DNA of 64,000 nucleotides, taken from NCBI GenBank assembly GCA_900708905.1, contig CAADRB010000003.1:1932698-1996697 (forward strand), written 5' to 3'. Position 1 is the stretch's first letter; every line of letters starts with the position of its first letter. Both the position numbers and the translations under genes were made by a program. Below are positions 11,729-22,533 of the stretch, piece after piece. The notes under the pieces were generated by a model. The model did not search any database. It was not told the DNA's origin and saw only the letters and a list, made by a program, of their open reading frames with translations. Origin of the DNA: Hymenolepis diminuta (lineage: Eukaryota > Platyhelminthes > Cestoda > Cyclophyllidea > Hymenolepididae).

Positions 11729-14700
11729 TCGAGTTAACCCTTTAACGTAATTAGTGCAGTATGCAGTATATGTGCAACAATAATAATGATATTTCTGTTA
11801 CAGTTGTTTTTATTATGGCACTGAACTTTGTCATTTCTAATTTAAGAATGTTCCTTTCGTAGTTAGTACGATTCAGGTTTGCCCTTTTAGTTCAATTAAA
11901 TTGATTAGTACTTAAGACCACAGTAACTATGATAAAATACTTTTATCGTAGTCTGTGATTGTTTATTACCTAAGACGAATACTGATGATTTGCATTTTGA
12001 CGTGCAGAAACAAACATTCGAGGAACATAATGCCGACAGATGTGTTTAGCCGAGATATTCTGACGGTTTAGTACCCCAGTGTCGTATCTCGTAATGGCTG
12101 ATCCTTTTGATCGTCTTAGATCTAGGTATAAAAGAGATGTGATTGAGGTATGTGGAATGTGGTAATAGGGATGAATGCCTAGGAATTGTTGGGGACTCGA
12201 GCATGGGTAACTTCGTTTCGAGTGAACTGTGTCTTGATCATTATCTAGCTCTCGTCAGCCACAGATTAACTAGATTGTTTTGTTTTGTCCTCTCCGATTT
12301 GATGTGATGGTATTGATTTAATCTCCTAATTAACAAGCCCGCAATTAAAATATTCCATTTATGTGCATAGTTTTCTTGTAATTAAATTGTGACTGAGCTG
12401 CCTGACTTCGATTTTCAAGAAGCTAAATCGATCAATCCTCTACTTGAGCACGTCATTGTATTGAAACGGATGTATATAAACCTTGTAATTAAAAAGACTA
12501 TGGAGATATGGCAAATTGTGAGAACTGTTCAGGTGGTACCTGTTATACTCTTGGTACCCTAATAATAGAGAAGCAAAATAAATCCTTCTAAACTGAATGT
12601 GGTCAATAAATTGATAGCCAAGTATAACTCCTACAGTGTGGAAAATGGGTAGATAACGTGGAGGCCAAGTAATAACGTTGACAGATTGGAGGGTAAACCA
12701 ATGCACCACTTAAATGGATGTCGGCAGTCCACTAAAAATGGTTCGAGACAATACTGGGAACGAACTGATTTCCTTATATCTCACTTCGGAATTTGTATTC
12801 AGTTTATAGCCAGTTTTTTGAAGATAGCTGAGTAAGTTTATTTCATCAAATGGGCTACAGGACCTTTTCCATTTGAGTTTTGGAATAAAACGCCACCGAT
12901 GAATTTAAAAATTTTATGGTCTAATAATTATTAGTAGGGAATTGAACTTGGCCACTCAGTGCTCTATTTCGTAACTTGGAACTTATTCTGAATTTACTAC
13001 AATACTCTTGGATCTCTAAAAATATGTGCAGTAAACCTTCTGATTAAATTTTACTAAAGGGTCCCCAGAAAATAAGCTAATTTTGGCCGCATTCTGTAAA
13101 GTAAGAACCCAAATCTATGTTTGCCTGCTTCTTAAGCGTCGATTCATTTGGCCTGATTATTACTATAACACTAAAACTTAAATTTCTCAGTGAGGTAAGC
13201 TTGAAAATTTCCCGATTTAAGGGCATAAAGGTCATGATTCGCCATGTTACCACGACATAAAGTATAATATGAGTGAACTCAGGTGAGCTCTGTTGACTTC
13301 ATGTACACGTACTATTAAGCTGGTTTCTTCGCTTTTAAAAGTCAAATAGTCAACTAAAAACTCTGAAAAGTTAAAGATGGGAGTGATACCATCCAATCTT
13401 TTGAACTCGATGAATTCGGATGTATGCCTTCTACAACTATCAGAAGAATATTAACTTGGTTTTAAAAGGCGAGATTAAGAAAAAGAGGACCAATAAAAAC
13501 CTTCGGACCAGTAACTGCAGCTGTCACCCAGGCACCTCCAAAGAACGAGGTTTAACTGAACAGAATATTTCAAAATGCTCAAGCCGTTAAGGCCTTATTA
13601 GCAAAGCGGCGCAAATCCCAAGTTGGAGTGTGCAAATGTCCGTTGGCTTCAGGACCAATATCTCCAAATTTCACGATCTGCTTCCTTTTCCTCTCTAAAT
13701 GTAATATTGAACGCTATTCACCCCTTGTCCTCATACCATCTCTGATATGGCTTTTAAATTAAATGGACTTAATGGCAGTGGTTAATAATGATATGATACC
13801 TCATGAAGTCTACTTTGATTGCAATCACTCAGACCGAGAAGAAGAGAATAAAGAAGGGAAAAGACCAGTAATTTAGATGACGGTTCTTTTTATTAACGAG
13901 AAAAAGTTTCTTTTCTAGTTATAAGTTAACTACACTTTACTTCAATTATCATGATTTTATAGGAGTATATTCTTGGCAATTTGCGTGTCGTTATGTCATG
14001 CAATCACACCAATACAGATTAAATAGCGCCACTTAAATGAAAATTTAAGTAGCTAGCTATTTAGAATAAATAGGATTTAGGGGACATATTAATTTCTCAT
14101 TATCCACATATATATAGGCGCATATTTAACTATTAGTTTTATTTCAAAATTAAAGCACATGAGCGTTTATAGTATACTTATCAACATTAAGTTAGTGTTA
14201 TAGAAACCGCTAGGTTATTTTGAACCCATATATAGACGAATTACCCAACATAATGTAAACTCCTATGGTAAAAGTGGAGCAGGTCGTTCGCTTGGCTACT
14301 TTACAAGTAATTATCAACGTTTGGAACCCCCTTGGCGCTTAAGTAGGTACGTTTAACAGCATATGTGAAACTAGCCTGAGTATGCGCGTCATATTGTGCA
14401 ATTTGAGTATAACTTGTTGCTGCATGTTTAAGGCAGCGAAAACCAGAATACTTGCCAACATTTCTAATTTTCGGCGGTTAAAATTCACGTCTGTTAATTT
14501 AGAGGCTATGAAATGGATGCTTATCGGTGCACATCTGGTGATGTGGATAGCCAACCTTACTGATTGATTCTGATCAGGAAGAGATTCGTGGAATGACTCG
14601 AGGATACCACTCCTCTACTGAAGTTGAGAGATATCAGTACTATCGTGGATGGACTTGGGAAGTTTTAGATCTGATTGACAATCTGATAGCCAGCAGTGCT

Positions 14701-17700
14701 GTTCTCCAGTGATAAAATCAAATAGTAATGACTTTAAATTTTGGCGAATATTCAGATATTTATTACAACTGAAAAAAATATGCATTGTTGATTCTGATTT
14801 AACAGTAATTTTATCAAGATTTGAGGTAACATTGAAATGGAAATCTTATGTCAGTTTTAAAAGGGTTAGACTTGGTCAAGACGATTTGGGTACTGTAATA
14901 CTTATTAATGATCTATTTATTTATCACCCATGGCAAAAGAATAAAATGATTCATTTTTCTTTGAGAAATGGAAGCATTATTGGTGCTTTAGGTGGGAATA
15001 TGAATTCTATTTTAAGTTTATCTACTAGAAATTTCCTTGGGGATTTGGTCAAACTCTTATCTATATACCCTCCCCATTGACCATTGATGAACCAGTCTAA
15101 CTGCACGAATAAAGGAATTTCTCAGTTTCCATCGAAGACGCTCTGGTAAAATGAATAGATTAATTAATTAATTAAATGCCTTTTCCATTATCTGCAAGTG
15201 TCTAATTAATTTAACCCTCATCTAACAGCGATTATTTATTATTTGTCAAAACTTAAGGACTATTCGAATTCCAAAGAAAATCCCGGTCTATTTTCACAGG
15301 GATTTCATTTTAATTCGTCTGTTACAGTAATTAATTAAGGCATTACTGGTAGTTAAGTGCTCAATATTTAGTTCTCCCGTCTCTTCGAACGGCACGCCTT
15401 TTCATTCCCTCCTCGCCTACCTTTCACTAATTAGAGGGTGACACCTGAGTAACTCAGGGTCTCAAACCATATGCAGGGCTGGCGACCAAGTGTCCATATT
15501 CTTGGACGCATTTCTTATTTAACCAATAATTCCTGAGTCCCCTAGATTATGTTGTTCACTCTCTACTCTACTTCTTATACACCTTCATTTCTTATAACTC
15601 TCTGATTTGTCAAAGGGCTGCTTGGGGACTATTAGGAAAGCCTTTGACCTTTTTCACTCTACTTCGTCTGTTTGAATTGAATTAATTTCGTATAGTTCTA
15701 GAAAAGTAGAAAACGACTGGTGAAGCCAAGTAGACTCAATCATGGATGTGAAAGTGAATTAGATCTGTTTCTTTATTATTCGCAGTTTATTATTAAATTT
15801 ATTTACCATTTTCTTCGATGGCAGTTTTCATAACATTCAAATGTTAGAGAAATCGCGCTACTTTTGATTATTAAAATAAATATATTTCAAATCGAGTGAA
15901 TAAATGTTCGATCTCGTTTATTCTTCTGTTTAATCCCTTCGGGATTTAAATAACTGTAGTTTACTTCTGCAATTGTGGACAACTATACTTTGTAACACTA
16001 ACCTCACTAAATTTAATTAACTTGTCACTAAACTCTAAATACAGCCAGCATAAACCCACTTGAGATTCCAGATATCGCGTCCTGATATTTGAAATTAAGA
16101 CATTAATGGGAGGCCAACAGAACAAAGCTCAAAGCTGATACATTCAAGGTAAGTCCCAAGATAAAAATTCTTGAAGTGGTCTCCAAGTCGCCCATCAGCC
16201 TTATCGATATCCTAGTGTGCACCGCTCCTGAAAGCTTGAGATGTATTTAGAACGTAAACTGGCATCATTCCGGTGGTCTATTTACGTTTTTTAACAACCT
16301 GATGACGACTTGTATTCGTTTATACATAGCCTTGGAATAACTACATTCTTTCTATCCGATTCTGAATCAATTGTAGCCTAGCAATATCTAGTGAACTGAT
16401 AGATCAAAGCGGCAGAAACTAGACGCCATACAATAATGTAGAAAGGTCTTAATTTGCAAATGACCCAGAATATTACGAAAACAAAGACATAATAATTCCA
16501 TAATACGTGTGATATCACGCAATTTTTATACTCTGACCTTGCCCTTGACCTCTATTCACCTTCCCTTCCATCCCTCATTGAACTATTTTACTGGTCCCTG
16601 CGTTAAGTCACTTTCTTAGGATTTAACGTTTGGCCGATTTTCTTTACCTTATGTGAAAATAATAATGTCACTTATAAGATTACCAACAATTTGGACAAAA
16701 TTGTATAATTTAATTGTCATCTGCCTTTTCCAGAAAGTCTTCTCCAAAAGAAACGTGAATATTTTCCGAACATGTGAACCAAGATCAGAGGCTTCACCCC
16801 TCGTTTACCTAATTCTTGATTATTGGATTTCGATCTCCATGTCTGAGGCTGCAATCTTATCAATGAATTAATTATTGGCAAACCAGACAGCCAATCTCAA
16901 ATCAGTAATTCAAAATTTTCTACATGCAATTTAATTTCTTAATAAAGAATCCATCATTTAAGTTACTAGTCCTTTAACAACCTCCCACAGGTTGGAGAAT
17001 CTGAATAACAGTGGTGACTAGATTGTTATCCAGTCTAGACGAGAACAGTGTGAAAGAAACTACCGAAGGTACCTAATAATTTGAGAGTTATTAAGCTTGA
17101 AAACTTCCATCTATTCAGTTAAATATTTACAAGATTGTTTCAAATTCTATTAAACTAATAAAAACATATCAATAATATGAAGGTTAAACTATATGTGCAC
17201 CGGTGGCATAACGTATAAATTCATATCAATCGGTGATTGCCGACACGGATTAATACCGGTGAAATGAGTTACAACAGATTGTCAATTAGTCTAGTTACCA
17301 ACTCGTCTACTACTCATGCACTTACGAGAAAGCTGCTTGAAGTATGAGTATTCTGTTTCACGTCATCTGCTTCAGCAGTGTTGTCTCCAGTATTTAACAA
17401 CTTGTAGGTACTAACATCCCTCAATTTTGTCCGCATAATCTCGATTAGCCTTGTATATGTGAACCACTAATAAATGCATCTGGGCCCATTACTTTTGGTT
17501 ACCATGTCAAAGTAGTACATTAAAGCTCGCACATTGGTCGATATAGAGATGTTTATATGCAAACTTCTTAGAATGTTTTTTTTGGAAAACGCTTGTCTTC
17601 AATATTAGTAGACTAAAACTTCCCCAGCTCATTACGGAAAATATTCACAACGGTTAGAGACAGAATGTGGTTTTCTTGCAAGAGCAGCTCCAGAGTACCT

Positions 17701-18129
17701 TCAATCTAACACATCTATTGCTATTAACTAGAACTAATCAGTGTGATAAGCTATTTACATCATCGGATGTATACTGATGAGCACAAACCTCGTGACATGG
17801 ACATTGGGTACTGTGCCAGGATTTATTGGTTTTTATTACCCTAGCGTAATATAAAACAATATCGACTGCCTTGACACCGTATTAAACGCGAATAGTTTTA
17901 GTTCAACGTTCTACCATGAAAACTCATGTCAAAAGCATTTCAAATATTGGTAACGATAAGCAAATGTAATACGTCTGCCTTAACACAAACACACTTGGCA
18001 AAAGTCCCACCAAATACGCAAAAATAACGACAGTTTGCTTGATAAAAAAATCATGTTACTACTGCAATCACAGCCAGAAAAGAGATGGTAAAAAGCAAAT
18101 CAGAACGATAAAGCACTAATTCAAGGAAA
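11729..18129. other. Intergenic stretch between two convergent VDAC genes
   Basis: Long AT-rich region. An open frame at 14709-15080 (123 codons) is the longest but has no recognisable domain and no detectable splice-linked exons. A short motif at 13271-13294 recurs in diverged form at 50414-50437. Nothing else can be supported. Confidence 0.45.
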
Positions 18130-19117
18130 TCATAAATCCATACTAAATGAAACGTTGAATTTACAACAAGGACCATTTTGTTTGAGATCTGAAGAAAATC
18201 CAAGAGTTGTGACAATACCTAAAATTTCAAACACATATTTCAAACAACAAAAAGTACATAAAATAATAAAAATAATAAATAAACTTGCCTTCTGTGAAAG
18301 TGAAACCGTAGTAAAAGGTATACATGAGATTGTTTGCAAGGCTACATTTCAAAAAGGACCAAGAATTGGGTTTGTAACAAACTGTAAGAAAGGATTGATC
18401 CATCGTATTCGCCTTATCTTTAATCACGGAGTAGAAACCCAGATCTAAGCCAGGAGTTTTGTGGAGAATTCCGAAATGCCAATTTGTCAATGAATGTAAC
18501 TTTCTCCATGTAAAATAAGTAAAAACCTCAACATTATTCCGCTCATAGGCAAGCTTTAAATCCACGTAGTATCGGGAGAGCTTCTTCAAAGAAATACCGA
18601 ATCGTGGGGCTATGAAAAAGTTGTTCCTGCCTAGAACAAGTGAAAGATACGATTTTATTTTCTTGTCACGAACATCTGTTTCAAACGCTGCGACAATGTT
18701 ATCGGATGTATAACTGGTACGTGAAGAAAATGTGGGATCGTCAAACGGTGCATTTGTGTCAGTTCGAGCGTTATTATTTGATAAAGCTCCAGAAATTTCT
18801 TGTTGGAAGGAATCGGAGAATAGCGGAAATGTGAGTGTGGATTTGAATGACGCTGGCTGACAATATGTAAAAGACAACTGAACATCCTTAAAAAATGAGG
18901 TATTAAGAGTTGAATACAAGATTGGCCGATTACTATCATAGTAGGAATAAAACTTTTCAGTCACATAGTTTGGAGGATGAGACACTAGGGAGAATAAGAC
19001 CGTTGGGTCCTTTCGGGAAATGAAATTTAATTTTATGTTGGGACTTAACCAGAAAGTATTTTCTACGGAAAAGTCCTTTACTTTCGATCCAATTTCTTTG
19101 AAAGACGGCGGTGACAT
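18130..19117 (-). CDS. Divergent second VDAC-like porin, two exons
   Basis: Exon 1 runs 19117 to 18289 and exon 2 from 18218 to 18130, giving 305 residues. The start M-S-P-P-S-F-K-E-I-G-S-K-V-K-D-F matches the VDAC N-terminal helix (M-x-P-P-x-Y-x-D-L-G-K-x-x-R-D). The rest shows alternating beta-strand patterning but low identity; the family signature W-T-x-G-x-x-N-T-R-F-G is weakened to L-T-N-W-H-F-G-I. The last two strands (T-L-G-F-S-S-D-L-K and F-N-V-S-F-S-M-D-L) are recovered only by splicing a 70-nt intron with a GC-AG boundary (donor GAAG/GCAAGT). Without splicing the frame runs on into a low-complexity Y/F tail to a stop at 18227, which looks artefactual. The last coding exon is 89 nt and enters in phase 1, exactly as in the VDAC at 10726. 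A fast-evolving paralogue is the best reading; expression and channel function are unknown. Confidence 0.85.
18219..18288 (-). other. GC-AG intron in the second VDAC
   Basis: On the minus strand the exon ends GAAG, followed by GCAAGT; the intron ends in TTTTAG. Removing these 70 nt keeps the frame and adds the terminal VDAC strands. GC-AG introns are a known minor class that usually keeps an otherwise strong donor, as here. Confidence 0.75.
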
Positions 19118-19667
19118 GATCTGCGAAGTAATATAAAAACTGACGAACCAAATACGCTGTTGGAAACAGTGACCCTAACGTTAAAGGCACCGCGATACTC
19201 CGATAAAATAAAATTGTGAGGTTTATTAGCTGTCGTATATTTTGCATATAGACAGAATAAGTAGGTATTATTCACATGTTATCATAATATTCGACTTGTT
19301 TCAAACTAATAAATGATATATTACTGAAAGAGATTGAATAATCTTGACGTTAATTGAAGCATACCTGTGCTCTATACCAAAAGAGTTACAACCATTTTGA
19401 ATAACAACCTAATTTCCCTAGAATTATTAATTTTTACAATGAAGCATGATCATTTTTAATCTATTCCATGTTAATATTATACGATCATACATCTTCAAAG
19501 AGTATATCTAAGTAAAATAATTCTCAACTGCTGCAAGTTGCAGAATGAAATCTTTGTAGTTATGTTTACGTTGTAAATATTCCATGAATTGCGCATTATT
19601 TTGCATGACGTTTATTTCCATTCTGTGTCACTTTATTTTTCATCTAATTAAGTGTTATTCTTGGTTC
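19118..19667. other. 5' flank of second VDAC
   Basis: AT-rich sequence upstream of the minus-strand VDAC start; no further exon or gene is supported. The promoter must lie here or within the adjacent mini-element. Confidence 0.4.
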
Positions 19668-19945
19668 TGTTACATATAAGAAAATGATATCTTTGGGAAA
19701 AACATTATTTTTCTATATGTAATACGCCCGTTCGTACGCAAAAAATTAATAGCATCAAGACTATTTAAAGAATGGTAGTTTCCACAATTCAACAAATCAA
19801 ACCTTTCTGGTCTAAGTTTTTTGCGATCGCGAAATCAAGCGTCCTTTCCGATCTCCAAAAGAAAGAGTAATTAAAAGGTGGAAAATAAAGAATCTAACAC
19901 ATAAGAATTACTTTGGGGAAAATATTATTTTCCTATATGGTAACA
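19668..19945 (-). mobile_element. Miniature derivative of the Ty3-like LTR element, inverted
   Basis: On the minus strand a 278-bp unit begins TGTTACCATATAGG, like the LTR start at 1590 (TGTTGCATATAAG). It continues with the LTR-like TCTTTATTTTCCACC, then jumps to about 105 bp matching the integrase tail and 3' untranslated part of the larger element (compare 3586-3693: GATTTCGCGATC, GGTTTGATTTGTTGAATTGTG). It then re-enters LTR-start sequence and ends TAACA. The unit is bounded TGTTA...TAACA. Both ends retain the LTR-start hairpin, but most of the LTR and all other internal DNA are missing. It lies about 0.55 kb upstream of the second VDAC. Confidence 0.75.
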
Positions 19946-22086
19946 GTTTCTGGTTTGGATTATTTGTGTACTATTTTGCTTATGTCCACATTTTAATGAA
20001 AAGCATGAATTTTTCTCCTTATGCATCTTAATTTTAATAGGGAATGTTTAATTTTTCATAACTTTTAGGGATATGCTCAGTGAAACTTCGACATGTATCA
20101 TTTGACACATTGATAATCACTTCTGCTCTGTTACGTCTCCTGCTTTATGTTGTGTGCTACAATTACCATTCTACTTGTAATAAAGTCTCCCCACTGGTAT
20201 ATTACGAGTTGGCTTTTTCACCTCCGATAACAAAGCTTTATAAAACCCCTGTTCTTTCCTTGAATTTCAAATCTTCTCTCTTCCTTCTCTACGTCTGAGC
20301 TGCCGTATTCATGGTGTATATCTTTGAGCGATGTAGATTATCTAACAAGTTATATACCGCAATAACAGTGTTAACAAAATTAAATTTCATACGCACATAA
20401 TTAACGTGCTAATCTCATAAATACACTTCATTCTGGAAATAAGGCGCTTTACTACAGTGTATTTATTAGAAGTTGACGAAGCTTGAAATTTGGATCTATT
20501 TATTAGCTGATACGCCTTCAATTTATATTAGCCTGTGGTTTTTCTTAGAAACAATCTAACTATACCTGAAGTAGGAGTTAATATCTTTTTGCACTAAGCA
20601 CAGACTTTTCATACTTTTAATGGAATATTAAAAAATATAGAACAACTTTTCCACCGAAAAAGAAGAATAGTTTCCGTATAAATTAATTAATAAAAGCTGA
20701 AGAGATATCAACTCTTTGAACTTTGGAGAATTTGATTTCATGAAATTATTAGTTTTGAAACTTACATAATAACTAAATGAATAAAAAATCGTTCTCGTTC
20801 AATTAGATTACCTTTAATATTTAGTTGTAAGAATATGTACCACTTTATTATCTTAATCATATGAAGAACATCCAAAACCTTAACGAACGTGTGTCACTTT
20901 CTACCACATTTTAGTTTGACGAGAGTTGAATATAATATCAGTTAAAAGCAGAAACAATGAAGAGTAAACGGCAGAAGAATAGAGACGGCCAAACAGATTT
21001 TGGGCACTGAGAGTGTATACAACTGAAGGTAATTGAGTTGATTGTTTAATTGCCGTTATGGTTTGATGGGTCAGTCATTAGTCTGATTAATAATATTGTT
21101 ATTTTGTGTGCATCAGCATGATGCTATCGAAGAGGCAATCTGATGGAGTTGAAAACTTTCGCCCTTAAGAAGGCTTCGCTTGATTTGGCAATATAACTTT
21201 GGATGTATGATAATAAAATAAAATCTTGTCGTTGACTAAACAACAAAAAATTTCAAACGACTGAAAGAACTACAGTATATTTTAAAATTTTGACTAACCT
21301 AGGATTAACAGAGACGTAGCCCATCGTTGGCAAAATATAATGTGCCTTAAGAGATAATTTTAACGAGCTAGAGATTTCGTTGTCAGCTCTAATTATGAGG
21401 AATTTCGAATCCATATGAAAAGATGCCATAACGTAATCAACTAGGAGTTCTGGTATTAATCTCGCAGAGCCAACAATCTAGAAAACTCGGTAATATAGCA
21501 ACTTAACACANAAGCTAATAACCCACGGCAGATAAGAAGGCACGTTATAGTCAACACGAGTGTATTAGTGAAACTCACTCTCAATCGATATCGGCTTAAA
21601 CAAATAAGATTAATTATCGTGTTTCTTTTATCGGCAGGGAAATAATGAAAGAAATTACATTTTTATTCATAGAAGGAATATTGGGAGCGGAGGGAAATAA
21701 TTATCATTTCTTCAAACAAAAGAGTTATTTTATTTGGAGAGAGAGATAAACGCGTTAAAATTTTGTTTACTTAAAAGCCATTCTGTATGGTAATTTTGTA
21801 CTAAAAACAGATAAGAACACCTTCTGTAGAAATCAAACAAAAATAAAAAGAAATATCTTCTATGAAATCATTGCGTAGGCTTATACGATTATTAAAATGA
21901 AATATATTCTCTTGTCAGAAAAAGCATTCAATAAATCCAAAATTAGTTTAAAATAAATTAAATAAAGGAAAATATATCTACCAAGCTGATAATTTCAATA
22001 ATGAACTCAGATTTAGTTAATATGTTTAGCTAAATTTGCACAAAGTTTGTTTAAGTTTCCGCTAGTCTTACTTACGGTGGTGGATC
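19946..22086. other. Region upstream of RPS25
   Basis: AT-rich, with one ambiguous base at 21511. No coding segment is supported. The last 100 bp include CTTACTTACGG just before the RPS25 start codon, presumably its short 5' UTR. Confidence 0.4.
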
Positions 22087-22493
22087 ATGGTAAGCGTGTT
22101 TGTTGTCCCTGACTGCTTTTAGCCTCCAAAGCAGCAAGCGAAGAACACAAAAAAAGATCCTAAGGCTTCAAAGCCAAAGAAGGATGGCGGTAGCAAAGCT
22201 AAGAAGAAGAAGTGGTCCAAGGGAAAAGTTAGGGACAAGTTGAATAATGCATCCTTGTTCGACAAGTCTACTTACGACAAGTTCGTCAAGGAGATCCCTC
22301 AAAGCCGCTTGATTACCCCTTCTTCTGTATCTGAACGTATGAAGATTCGAGTTTCGCTCGCTCGTGCTGGTCTGCAGGAATTAGTGAAACAAGGTAACTT
22401 GGTTGAAAATCTTAACTCAATTTCTTAGGTGTTCTCCGTCAGATTTCAAGCCATCACGCCCAGCAAATTTATGTCCGTGCTTCAAAGACTTAA
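22087..22493 (+). CDS. RPS25: Small-subunit ribosomal protein eS25, three exons
   Basis: Exons 22087-22089, 22123-22393 and 22429-22493 join to 112 residues. Exon 1 codes only for the initiator Met; a 33-nt intron (GTAAGC...TTTTAG) follows, and the second intron is 35 nt. The protein starts M-P-P-K and has a lysine-rich leader, then [16 protein letters not shown], the hallmark of eS25. A winged-helix region follows (F-D-K-x-[26 protein letters not shown]) and it ends H-A-Q-Q-I-Y-V-R. The protein belongs to the head of the 40S subunit; in other animals it is needed for some IRES-driven initiation. It is somewhat shorter than human eS25 (125 residues) because the C-terminal tail is missing. NAT9 follows after 40 bp on the same strand. 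Confidence 0.97.
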
Positions 22494-22516
22494 ATTTGTG
22501 CTTGTATAAATGAATT

Positions 22517-22522
22517 AATAAA
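22517..22522 (+). terminator. Poly(A) signal of RPS25
   Basis: AATAAA 24 bases after the RPS25 stop. Cleavage 10-30 bases further on would fall on or next to the candidate NAT9 start region, so the two genes are almost touching. Confidence 0.65.
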
Positions 22523-22533
22523 GGGTTGGATAA

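Noticed and set aside
18155..18448. Plus-strand 97-codon frame opposite the second VDAC
   Set aside because: It is antisense to a supported coding exon and has no recognisable domain.
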